A stretch of 12,895 nt of DNA from DATMQA01 sp035566895. Lineage in GTDB: Bacteria > Verrucomicrobiota > Verrucomicrobiia > Limisphaerales > UBA8199. This document shows, piece by piece, positions 6,776-12,656 of this stretch (positions within the stretch are counted from its first letter, which is position 1; the number at the start of each line of letters is the position of its first letter). A program made the translations under genes and the position numbers. The notes under the pieces are model-generated. The model was given only the letters and a program-made list of their open reading frames with translations. It was not told the origin of the DNA and made no database searches. Location: positions 1 through 12,895 of the forward strand of contig DATMQA010000106.1 of assembly GCA_035566895.1 (NCBI GenBank). The letters run 5' to 3'.

Positions 6776-6841
6776 GAGAGGAGGGTGGGATGAAGAGGCG
6801 AAGTTTTCAATCAGAATTCGAGCTTGTGGGAATTGAGGGGC

Positions 6842-7291
6842 TTACTTGCGACGCCCTTCATCAACTTCGTAATAATCGAAAAAAGTCAGAAGGTCATCGC
6901 GCTGAGAAAGGCCGCTTTTGGCCTTATAGTTTTCCAGTTCCTGGGTGCTGCCGTCGGCTTCGTCGTGCCAGCCGCGCTTCCTCATAAAGGAGTTCCAAAC
7001 CAGGATTTCCTCATCGCTTGGGCGTCGGCCCTGGGCGAAACACCAGGAAAGGATTTCATCATCCGTGCCACCTTGGGACACACGCTCTCGCAGGGCAGAA
7101 CAGTCGACGCGCAGGAAGCGACAGCATCGTCCGTCTAAACCGCGGCCGAGGTTGGCGTGGTAATCGGGAGGCAGCTTGCCGTCAGCATGAAGGCGGATTT
7201 TGTGGACCATCCGAGCAAAATAGAAGAGGCCGCCGACCTGGTCGTAGGCGCTGCGGGGGAAGGAGGTGGACGGGTGGCTTGGTGTCGTCAT
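6842..7291 (-). CDS. DUF5069 domain protein
   Basis: This is a 149-residue soluble protein matching the DUF5069 pattern I recall: SAYDQVGGLFYFARMVHKIR near residues 14-33, then LPPDYHANLGRGLDGRCCRF, then LGGTDDEILSWCF-like and PSDEEILVWNSFMRKRGWHD, seen here as GGTDDEILSWCFAQGRRPSD with EEILVWNSFMRKRGW. The family is common in Verrucomicrobiota and its biochemical role is unknown. ATG start at 7291. The gene ends 66 bases before leuD on the same strand and could be co-transcribed with it and the hexosaminidase. A Cys pair (GRCCRF) and other Cys and His residues are present, but no metal site is claimed. Confidence 0.82.
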   Translation of the reverse strand: MTTPSHPSTSFPRSAYDQVGGLFYFARMVHKIRLHADGKLPPDYHANLGRGLDGRCCRFLRVDCSALRERVSQGGTDDEILSWCFAQGRRPSDEEILVWNSFMRKRGWHDEADGSTQELENYKAKSGLSQRDDLLTFFDYYEVDEGRRK

Positions 7292-7459
7292 GGGTAATGC
7301 TTGATGCGAGGCGCGTGAAACGTGATTGTGAGAGTGTCAAAAGCTGACCATGCCGGGAGGGTAGGGGATGGGCGGAGGGAAGTCTGCTATTTTTCGTTTT
7401 CGTACTCCACCACGTTGCCCGACGGTCGTGGGAGCGAGGAGGAGGTGAAGGGGGAGGAC
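7292..7459. other. Intergenic region with a possible dispersed-repeat relic
   Basis: The 168 bases between the antiporter stop and the DUF5069 start carry no gene. The plus strand reads STTLPDGRGSE across about 7403-7435. This is another peptide string I associate with abundant intergenic repeats mis-called as protein in Planctomycetes, Verrucomicrobiota and Acidobacteria. No clear hairpin with a T-run terminator was found. The promoter of the DUF5069-leuD-hexosaminidase group, if separate from the antiporter, should lie here. Confidence 0.35.
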
Positions 7460-8728
7460 TTAAGCCTGGGCGGGGGCGGGGCCGAGGGTGCCGAGCTTGC
7501 GGGCGTGGCGGCCATAAACCCATTCGAACATCGGCGAAGCCATGAGGGTAGTGACGATGGCCATCAGGACCATGATGGAGAAGAGCGCAGGTTGAATAAC
7601 CCCTTTCTGCAAACCGATGTTGATGATGATTAGTTCCATCAGGCCACGTGAATTCATCAAGGTGCCCACCGCCAGGGCGGTACGGTTATCTTCCCCACTC
7701 AGGCGGGCGGCGGCCCAACAAGCTCCGCCTTTGCCGAGGCACGCCGCGGCGATAACGGCCAGAGCAATGAGCAGGAGTTCCGGGCTGTTGACCATATCCA
7801 ACCGCGTGTTAAGCCCGGAGAAAGTAAAGAACATAGGAAGGAGGAAAACGACCGCGAAGGGTTCGAGCTGGCGCTGGAGTTCGCGCGCGAAGAATCCGCG
7901 CGGCATGGCGATGCCCAGGAGGAACCCGCCAAACACGGCGTGGATGCCGATGCTATCGGTAATCCAAACCGCGAGCAGGAAAAGGGTCAGGGTGATGGCC
8001 AGCAGAGAAAGGGTGAGCTGGCCGGCGCGTTCGGCCAGGGTGCCGAGGCGCGCCAGGTACTTCCGGCCAAGGGTCAGAACGAAGACTCCATAGGCGATTC
8101 CACCCGCGATGGCTTTGATGGCGACCAGCGGGCCGGCGCCGAAGCTGGCGAGGACGATGGCCAGGACGCACCAGGCGCCGGCGTCACCGATGGCGCCAGC
8201 GGCCAGCGCCAGCGTGCCCAAGGCGGTGCCGGTCAAGCCGCGTTCGTAGATGATGCGCGCCAGCATGGGGAAGGCGGTGATCGACAAAGCGGCGCCAAGG
8301 AAGAGCATCGCCTCAAAAAGGGAGGCTCGCTCGGAGAACAAGCCCGGAACATGCAGCAACCAATAAGCCAGTCCAGCTCCCAGGATGAAAGGCGCTACCA
8401 TGCCCGCAATGGAAACCGAGGCCGCGCTGCGGGCGCGTTTGAGGAAAGTCCCGTTGTTGAACTCCACGCCCACGAGGAACATGTACAGCCCGACGCCCAA
8501 TTGTGCGCCCACGTAAAGAATTTTAAGAGACTCCGGCGGGAAGAGGAGGGTTTGCAGGTGTGGAGACAAGAGGCCGAGGAGCGAGGGACCCAGAAAGACA
8601 CCGGCGATCATCTCACCAACTACCTGGGGTTGGCCCAACCGGCGCGCCAAAACGCCGACCACGCGGCAAACGCACAGAATGACAAACATCTGGAGAAAGA
8701 AAGCCGCTGAGAGTTGTTGCGAGGTCAT
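7460..8728 (-). CDS. Cation/proton antiporter, CPA2 (Kef/NapA-like) family
   Basis: This 422-residue integral membrane protein has about 12-13 hydrophobic segments over its whole length (PF00999 fold). Diagnostic blocks are the first re-entrant region (RRLGQPQVVGEMIAGVFLGP, then SLLG), the GVGLYMFLVGVEFN segment, SITAFPMLARII (TM4 unwound motif) and GAIGDAGAWCVLAIV (TM5). In TM5 the paired acids of electrogenic members (DD) appear as Gly-Asp (G181-D182 from this start), so the ion-binding Asp is kept and the first acid is missing. There is no C-terminal TrkA-N or Usp domain, unlike full Kef potassium channels. I chose the ATG at 8728; a TTG at 8740 would add four residues. It exchanges Na+ or K+ for H+ across the inner membrane; the ion cannot be told from sequence. 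It is divergent from the NusG-like gene. Confidence 0.88.
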   Translation of the reverse strand: MTSQQLSAAFFLQMFVILCVCRVVGVLARRLGQPQVVGEMIAGVFLGPSLLGLLSPHLQTLLFPPESLKILYVGAQLGVGLYMFLVGVEFNNGTFLKRARSAASVSIAGMVAPFILGAGLAYWLLHVPGLFSERASLFEAMLFLGAALSITAFPMLARIIYERGLTGTALGTLALAAGAIGDAGAWCVLAIVLASFGAGPLVAIKAIAGGIAYGVFVLTLGRKYLARLGTLAERAGQLTLSLLAITLTLFLLAVWITDSIGIHAVFGGFLLGIAMPRGFFARELQRQLEPFAVVFLLPMFFTFSGLNTRLDMVNSPELLLIALAVIAAACLGKGGACWAAARLSGEDNRTALAVGTLMNSRGLMELIIINIGLQKGVIQPALFSIMVLMAIVTTLMASPMFEWVYGRHARKLGTLGPAPAQA

Positions 8729-8918
8729 GAGACGTCCCAAAAATTACCGGTTCGCCGGAACTTCTGTCACGGAATTGCTTTGCGCAAGCCAAAAAAGGGT
8801 TGGGTAAATGAGGGGGATATGGGGGGGAGGGACGGAGAGGAACGGGGGAGGATGAAAGGCCTCCCTCTCCCTGCGTTGGAGGTTGACAGGACCGGGGGCG
8901 GTTCCGAATGCTGGGTTT
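8729..8918. promoter_or_regulatory. Divergent intergenic region with G-rich tract
   Basis: These 190 bases separate the leftward antiporter from the rightward NusG-like gene and must hold both promoters. The plus strand has G-runs at 8812-8816, 8821-8827, 8829-8831 and 8844-8848, a possible G-quadruplex with loops of 4, 1 and 12 bases. A TTGACA at 8883-8888 resembles a -35 box, but no matching -10 sits 16-18 bases downstream. No unambiguous promoter could be assigned. Confidence 0.35.
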
Positions 8919-9407
8919 GTGGCAGAGATAAATTGGTTCGTGGCGCATACCAGGCCGCGACGAGAGAAAAAGCTGGTGGAATATTGCCAGCGCCAATCCA
9001 TCGCGGCGACGCTGCCTTGCTATGACTCGGCGCATAAGTATCGGGGAAAGACAGTGGTATTTCAAAAGCCGTTGTTTCCCGGATACGTTTTTTTGCAACT
9101 GGGGCAAGGGCAGAAAGAGCCGGTGCGTCAGAACGAGCATGTGGCTAACCTGCTGGAGGTTTTCGATCAGGAGACTTTTGGCCGGCAATTGCATGACATA
9201 TTGCTGGCATTGGACTCGCGCCTCGGGGTCCAACTTGCGCCGGCGATTGGGGAAGGAATGCGGGTCCGTATCAAATCCGGGTCGCTGCAAGGCATTGAAG
9301 GTTGGGTGGAGCAACGTTACGGCATGACGACGGTGTTGCTGCGACTGGACTTCATCAACCAAGCGGCGGCGGTGAAGTTGGATGCGGATCTGTTGGAAGT
9401 GGTTTGA
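8919..9407 (+). CDS. Specialised NusG paralogue (RfaH/UpxY-like antiterminator)
   Basis: From a GTG at 8919 this encodes about 162 residues. The N-terminal NGN domain opens with INWFVAHTRPRREKKLVEYC and carries the loop RGKTVVFQKPLFPGYVFLQL, both hallmarks of NusG-type transcription factors. The C-terminal KOW domain is at GEGMRVRIKSGSLQGIEGWV and continues through VLLRLDFINQAAAVKLD. NusG paralogues of this kind (RfaH, LoaP, Bacteroides UpxY) bind paused RNA polymerase and suppress termination in one long operon, often the capsule or polysaccharide operon next door. Here it stands upstream of the sugar operon on the same strand, which fits. A TTG at 8883 in frame is an alternative start, but a GGAGG touches it with no spacing, and family members start just before the WFV motif. 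It is not the housekeeping NusG, judging from sequence divergence and context. Confidence 0.85.
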   Translation: MAEINWFVAHTRPRREKKLVEYCQRQSIAATLPCYDSAHKYRGKTVVFQKPLFPGYVFLQLGQGQKEPVRQNEHVANLLEVFDQETFGRQLHDILLALDSRLGVQLAPAIGEGMRVRIKSGSLQGIEGWVEQRYGMTTVLLRLDFINQAAAVKLDADLLEVV

Positions 9408-9571
9408 AAATGTGGTTAAAGGAGGCAGAATTTGTCTCAGTTCGGGGCAGATGTACCAATTAGGGACAAAACAGCCGGGTAGCCTGAGGAGGGCGCGCTC
9501 GGTGTGTTGAGCGGAGCCGTGGATGAACGCGGCAGCGGGATGCAGGCACATATTATGCTACCCCAGAGTGC

Positions 9572-9790
9572 ATGTTTATAGTGCTTGTCCTCTGGTTTTG
9601 TGTGGCTGCGGTCTTCTGCATGGCGTTCCTGCGAGCCTCCTCACGCCCGATGCCCTCTCCGCGAGAAGAGCAAATCTCAGCGGGTCGCGGCGAGCGCAGC
9701 TCAGCGGTTGGAGCCCGTGGTTCTAACACATCGCAACCGTACAAAGCCCCCGCATTCCGTCAATTGTCCGCGCCGGTGACAATGCGCTGA
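9572..9790 (+). CDS. Possible small single-helix membrane protein
   Basis: A 72-codon frame starts with ATG at 9572. Its first 20 residues (MFIVLVLWFCVAAVFCMAFL) form one clear transmembrane helix, followed by a polar tail (RASSRPMPSPREEQ and onward) ending in QLSAPVTMR. The hydrophobic start followed by a proline-rich tail is coherent for a small membrane protein, but there is no Shine-Dalgarno sequence and no family I recognise. A second frame is open over much the same bases. It may be a genuine short gene of the polysaccharide locus or chance. Confidence 0.3.
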   Translation: MFIVLVLWFCVAAVFCMAFLRASSRPMPSPREEQISAGRGERSSAVGARGSNTSQPYKAPAFRQLSAPVTMR

Positions 9791-9791
9791 A

Positions 9792-9843
9792 GTTTGGCCG
9801 CCCCAAACCTTCGGCCGAATGAGCCGGGCAGAATGATTCTGCC
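9792..9843 (+). repeat. Cluster of three small palindromes
   Basis: Three inverted repeats sit within 52 bases: GTTTGG/CCAAAC (9792-9797 with 9803-9808, 5-base loop), TTCGGCCGAA (9810-9819, perfect) and GGCAGAAT-G-ATTCTGCC (9827-9843, perfect). None is followed by a T-run, so a simple intrinsic terminator is unlikely. They could be RNA stems in a leader, protein-binding sites, or a dispersed palindromic repeat. Confidence 0.5.
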
Positions 9844-9868
9844 TTAATCACGCCGCGACCAGCCTCGC

Positions 9869-9882
9869 ATTTCGGATTTCGG
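9869..9882 (+). repeat. Tandem ATTTCGG heptamer, dispersed-repeat relic
   Basis: ATTTCGG occurs twice in direct tandem. Read on the minus strand it encodes the SEIRN string often seen in spurious proteins from intergenic repeats. It supports the view that this region collects repeat debris. Confidence 0.4.
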
Positions 9883-9993
9883 AGTTAAGCACTTCCCGCA
9901 GGCCAGGCCAGAGCGTTTGCAGGGACAGCGCGTCCAAAGCCAAAGCGAGGTTAACGCCTGATACTTCAAGGGTTTCCGTAATATCACTGACAC

Positions 9994-10036
9994 CCACTCC
10001 GTATTCAGCGGAGTTGCGACTTTTTTGGCGGAGTGG
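9994..10036 (+). promoter_or_regulatory. Alternative hairpins around a T-run in the operon leader
   Basis: CCACTCCG (9994-10001) can pair with CGGAGT at 10009-10014 (six pairs, 7-base loop) or with CGGAGTGG at 10029-10036 (eight pairs). A run of six T lies at 10021-10026, between the two partners. The pairings exclude one another, as in attenuators, and the first would place a short stem 6 bases before the T-run. The stems are short and the first is weak for a terminator, so this is a candidate only. On the minus strand the same repeats also occur inside an open frame, so they could have a non-regulatory origin. Confidence 0.3.
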
Positions 10037-10277
10037 AAGATAGACAGGCGTTGACCCAAGCCATTTCGACCGGGCTGAAATAAACAACCGTTCGGGGGTA
10101 TAAGGCGGGGTTAACGGGCGCGGGGCGCGCCGAGTTGAGACGCAGTGAATTTGAGAATTGATGAAGTGAAAACCAGCCGGCCCAGCGCCTTTGCGAGCGG
10201 GGCCGGTGGTGGGGGAGCTGGAATGCTGGTGGCCAGCCCTCGAACGATGTCGGTCAGTGGTGGTGGTGAATCGACTT

Positions 10278-11012
10278 ATGGACAGGCAGGAGATTGGCGT
10301 TAATGGAGAACTGAGCAGTCACAGGGCGGACCTTCCGGGCTGGAAGCGCGCCCTGGATTTGACATTCATTCTGCTGGTATCGCCGGCTTGGGTATTATTC
10401 GGCGTGCTGGTGGCACTGGTGGTCAAATTGGGCTCGCCCGGACCGATCTTTTTTCGACAGCCGCGGGTGGGGCAGAAAGGGCGGCAGTTTGTCTGTTACA
10501 AGTTCCGGACGATGCAAGTCGATGCGGAGACCGATTCGCACCGCCGGCATACAGAGCGGTTGATTAAGTCCCGGGCGCCAATGGTGAAGCTGGACGAGAG
10601 CAACGACCCTCGGTTGATCCCATTGGGGGCGGTTCTTCGGGCCAGCGGGCTGGATGAGCTGCCTCAGGTTCTCAATATTTTGCGTGGCGAGATGAGCCTG
10701 GTGGGCCCTCGGCCGTGCCTTCGCTACGAGTACGAGGTCTATGAGCCGCGGCACCGGCATCGCCTGGATGCGGCGCCAGGTCTGACAGGTCTTTGGCAGG
10801 TGAGCGGCAAAAACCGCATGACTTTCGAGGAGATGGTGCAGTTGGACATTGCCTATTCGAAACGGATGAGTCTTTGGCTGGATTTGAAAATCATACTTAA
10901 GACGCTGCCAGCGCTGTGGACCCAGTATAACGACTTGCGCGCAGCCAAGCGGCAGGACGCGGTGCCGGCAGCCCGGTCTGTTGGAAAATCGGTGGAGTCA
11001 ATTCGCCTATGA
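10278..11012 (+). CDS. Undecaprenyl-phosphate sugar phosphotransferase
   Basis: From the ATG at 10278 the product is 244 residues of the bacterial sugar transferase family (PF02397, PglC/WbaP catalytic domain). A single hydrophobic re-entrant helix (ALDLTFILLVSPAWVLFGVL, about 25-45) follows a basic-aromatic lead-in. The signature KFRTM (76-79 region, in CYKFRTMQVDAE), the catalytic Asp-Glu in GLDELPQVLNILRGEMSLVG followed by PRP, and PGLTGLWQVSGKNRMTFEEM are all present and in order. It transfers a sugar-1-phosphate from a nucleotide sugar to undecaprenyl phosphate at the inner face of the membrane, starting a glycan repeat unit. It lacks the N-terminal four-helix domain of WbaP proper. A TTG at 10191 would add 29 residues without family character. 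The stop overlaps the next start (ATGA at 11009-11012), so it is the first gene of the operon. Confidence 0.9.
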   Translation: MDRQEIGVNGELSSHRADLPGWKRALDLTFILLVSPAWVLFGVLVALVVKLGSPGPIFFRQPRVGQKGRQFVCYKFRTMQVDAETDSHRRHTERLIKSRAPMVKLDESNDPRLIPLGAVLRASGLDELPQVLNILRGEMSLVGPRPCLRYEYEVYEPRHRHRLDAAPGLTGLWQVSGKNRMTFEEMVQLDIAYSKRMSLWLDLKIILKTLPALWTQYNDLRAAKRQDAVPAARSVGKSVESIRL

Positions 11013-12163
11013 GAACTATGAAAAAAACGGTCAAGGTTGGTGTAGTCGGATGCGGTTACTGGGGTCCGAACCTGGTGCGCAACCTGCGGCAGTCTCCGGA
11101 TTGCGAGTTAAAAACCATTTGTGATACCAGCGAGTCGCGGCTGGGCCATATGCGGCGGCTGCACCCGGAGGTGGCGACGACCCACCGTTTCGAGGACCTG
11201 CTCAATGATGCCGAACTGGAGGCGGTGGTGATCGCAACGCCAGTCCGGTTTCACTATGAGATGGCCAAGGCGGCCTTGGGCGTCGGCAAGCATGTTTTTA
11301 TCGAGAAGCCAATGGCCCGCACGGAGGCTGAAGGCGAGGAACTGGTGAACCTGGCGGAAAGCCAGGGGCTGGTGCTGATGGTCGGGCACACGTTTCTGTT
11401 CTCGCCCGCGGTGCGGCGGATGAAAGAGATCATTGACGCGGGAGACATTGGACAGGTCCAATACATTGCGGCGCGCCGGCTGAATCTGGGGTTGTTCCAG
11501 CGGGACATCAACGTGGCCTGGGACCTGGCGCCGCACGACATTTCGATTTTACTGCATTTGCTGGATGAGTCGCCCTCGAGCGTCTCTTGCCAGGGGAGCA
11601 GCCATGTGACGCGCGGGATCGAGGACGTGACAATGATGTATCTGACGTTCCGCAAGAATCGTTGCGCATTCATTCATAACAGTTGGCTGGACCCCAAGAA
11701 AGTGCGGCAAATGACCGTGGTTGGTTCGCAGCGGATGATTGTGTACGACGACACTGAGCCGCTGGAGAAGCTGAAGATTTATGATGCGCGGGTGGAAGTG
11801 CCGCCGCATTACGACACTTTCGCGGAGTTCACCTATTCGTATCATTACGGCGATGCCTACGTGCCTTACATCAAACAGGATGAACCGTTGAAACTGGAGT
11901 GCCAGCATTTCCTGGAGTGCGTTCGTGAGGGGCGCACGCCGCTTACGAACGGGCGGTTGGGCCTGGAGGTGGTGCGGATTTTGGAAGCCGCCAGTGAATC
12001 GTTGCGCCAGCAAGGGGCCTCCGTGTCATTAGGCGCGGTAGCGGCCTTGGCCAACGGCAATGGAGAGAGCAACGGCAATGGAAACGGAAATGGGAATGGC
12101 AACGGCAACGGGCACCTGGTGCCGAAAGTTGCGGCGGCAGAGCCGAAAATGGTGGCGGCTTAG
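11009..12163 (+). CDS. Gfo/Idh/MocA dehydrogenase, WbpB/WlbA-like
   Basis: This 384-residue NAD-dependent oxidoreductase has the Rossmann motif GVVGCGYWGPNLVRN (11-25), the EKP catalytic lysine (E99-K100-P101) in HVFIEKPMA, and WDLAPHDISILLHLL (171-185), where D172 and H176 fit the active site. Close relatives in such loci oxidise the 3-position of UDP-GlcNAcA (UDP-N-acetylglucosaminuronate 3-dehydrogenase). The neighbouring acetyltransferase and aminotransferase make that role likely here. A second ATG lies at 11018, three codons in, and could be the real start. The C-terminus is odd: residues 349-368 are Asn-Gly repeats (seven consecutive NG pairs at 355-368), followed by an Ala-rich end (VPKVAAAEPKMVAA), about 40 residues beyond the usual fold. 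The gene overlaps the preceding stop by four bases and ends two bases before the next ATG. Confidence 0.88.
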   Translation: MRTMKKTVKVGVVGCGYWGPNLVRNLRQSPDCELKTICDTSESRLGHMRRLHPEVATTHRFEDLLNDAELEAVVIATPVRFHYEMAKAALGVGKHVFIEKPMARTEAEGEELVNLAESQGLVLMVGHTFLFSPAVRRMKEIIDAGDIGQVQYIAARRLNLGLFQRDINVAWDLAPHDISILLHLLDESPSSVSCQGSSHVTRGIEDVTMMYLTFRKNRCAFIHNSWLDPKKVRQMTVVGSQRMIVYDDTEPLEKLKIYDARVEVPPHYDTFAEFTYSYHYGDAYVPYIKQDEPLKLECQHFLECVREGRTPLTNGRLGLEVVRILEAASESLRQQGASVSLGAVAALANGNGESNGNGNGNGNGNGNGHLVPKVAAAEPKMVAA

Positions 12164-12165
12164 CT

Positions 12166-12654
12166 ATGGACGACCAACTTTTCCAACGGATAGCGCCGGA
12201 TGTCAAACTTGGCGAGCGGGTTAAAGTCTATGCGTTTACGAATCTCTACGGCTGCGAGATTGGCGATGACGTCAAGATCGGGGCGTTTGTCGAGATTCAA
12301 AAAGGTGTCCGGGTCGGCGCCCGCTGCAAGATTTCCAGCCACAGCTTCCTTTGCGAAGGGGTGACCCTGGAGGAGGAAGTGTTTATCGGCCACGGAGTGA
12401 CGTTTATCAATGACCGCTACCCGCGGGCGACCAACGGCGATGGCAACTTGCAAACCGATGCGGACTGGACGTGCGTGTCCACCACGGTAAAACGCGGAGC
12501 TTCGGTGGGGTCCGGCACGACGATCCTGTGCGGGGTGACCATTGGCGAAGGGGCGACTGTGGGGGCCGGCAGCGTCGTCACCAAAGATGTTCCGGATGGG
12601 GCGGTCGTGGCGGGGAACCCGGCCCGAGCGCTTCAGCCGGCGGCCGCCGCTTAA
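12166..12654 (+). CDS. Hexapeptide-repeat N-acetyltransferase, WbpD/WlbB-like
   Basis: This is a 162-residue left-handed beta-helix acyltransferase. Hexapeptide turns run through almost the entire length (for example CEIGDDVKIGAFVEIQKGVR, VGARCKISSHS, TTVKRGASVGSGTTILCGVT, IGEGATVGAGSVVTKDVPDG). The block IGHGVTFINDRYPRAT (74-89) is highly characteristic of enzymes that acetylate the 3-amino group of UDP-GlcNAc(3NH2)A using acetyl-CoA, as WbpD and WlbB do. The protein should act as a cytoplasmic trimer. It starts two bases after the dehydrogenase stop and is followed two bases later by the aminotransferase, so the three are tightly co-transcribed. The product ends in an alanine tract (PAAAA). 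Another sugar-nucleotide N-acetyltransferase is possible, but the FINDRYPRAT block and context favour this assignment. Confidence 0.88.
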   Translation: MDDQLFQRIAPDVKLGERVKVYAFTNLYGCEIGDDVKIGAFVEIQKGVRVGARCKISSHSFLCEGVTLEEEVFIGHGVTFINDRYPRATNGDGNLQTDADWTCVSTTVKRGASVGSGTTILCGVTIGEGATVGAGSVVTKDVPDGAVVAGNPARALQPAAAA

Positions 12655-12656
12655 CA

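Larger units (their letters stand above)
9408..10277. other. Long leader between antiterminator and sugar operon
   Basis: About 870 bases without a confident gene. It holds one short possible membrane ORF (9572-9790) and a cluster of three small palindromes (9792-9843). It also holds a tandem ATTTCGG pair (9869-9882) and alternative stems around a T-run (9994-10036). The minus strand has a 79-codon open frame (9848-10087) whose end reads NSEIRNARLVAA. NSEIRN is another string typical of intergenic-repeat relics, so I do not call it a gene. A plus-strand leader transcript would pass through all of it before reaching the sugar phosphotransferase. Confidence 0.5.

Noticed and set aside
7940..8710. 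256-codon plus-strand open frame
   Set aside because: Antisense to the antiporter; the translation is Gln-, Glu- and Gly-rich with no fold signature, while the minus strand encodes a clear transporter.
8883..8888. TTGACA as a -35 box for the NusG-like gene
   Set aside because: The hexamer 17 bases downstream is GAATGC, a poor -10, and the position is almost at the likely start codon.
9431..9470. Inverted repeat TTTGTCTC / GGGACAAA after the NusG-like gene as a terminator
   Set aside because: The stem needs a G-U pair, the loop is over 20 bases and no T-run follows.
8613..9551. 312-codon minus-strand open frame
   Set aside because: Antisense to the NusG-like gene and the divergent promoter region; proline- and arginine-rich without any domain.
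9848..10087. 79-codon minus-strand frame upstream of the sugar operon
   Set aside because: No start signal, no family character, and its end is the NSEIRN repeat string. It could be a fragment, but cannot be supported as a gene.
10191..10277. N-terminal extension of the sugar phosphotransferase from a TTG
   Set aside because: The 29 added residues have no family character. The ATG at 10278 starts at the usual distance before the membrane helix.
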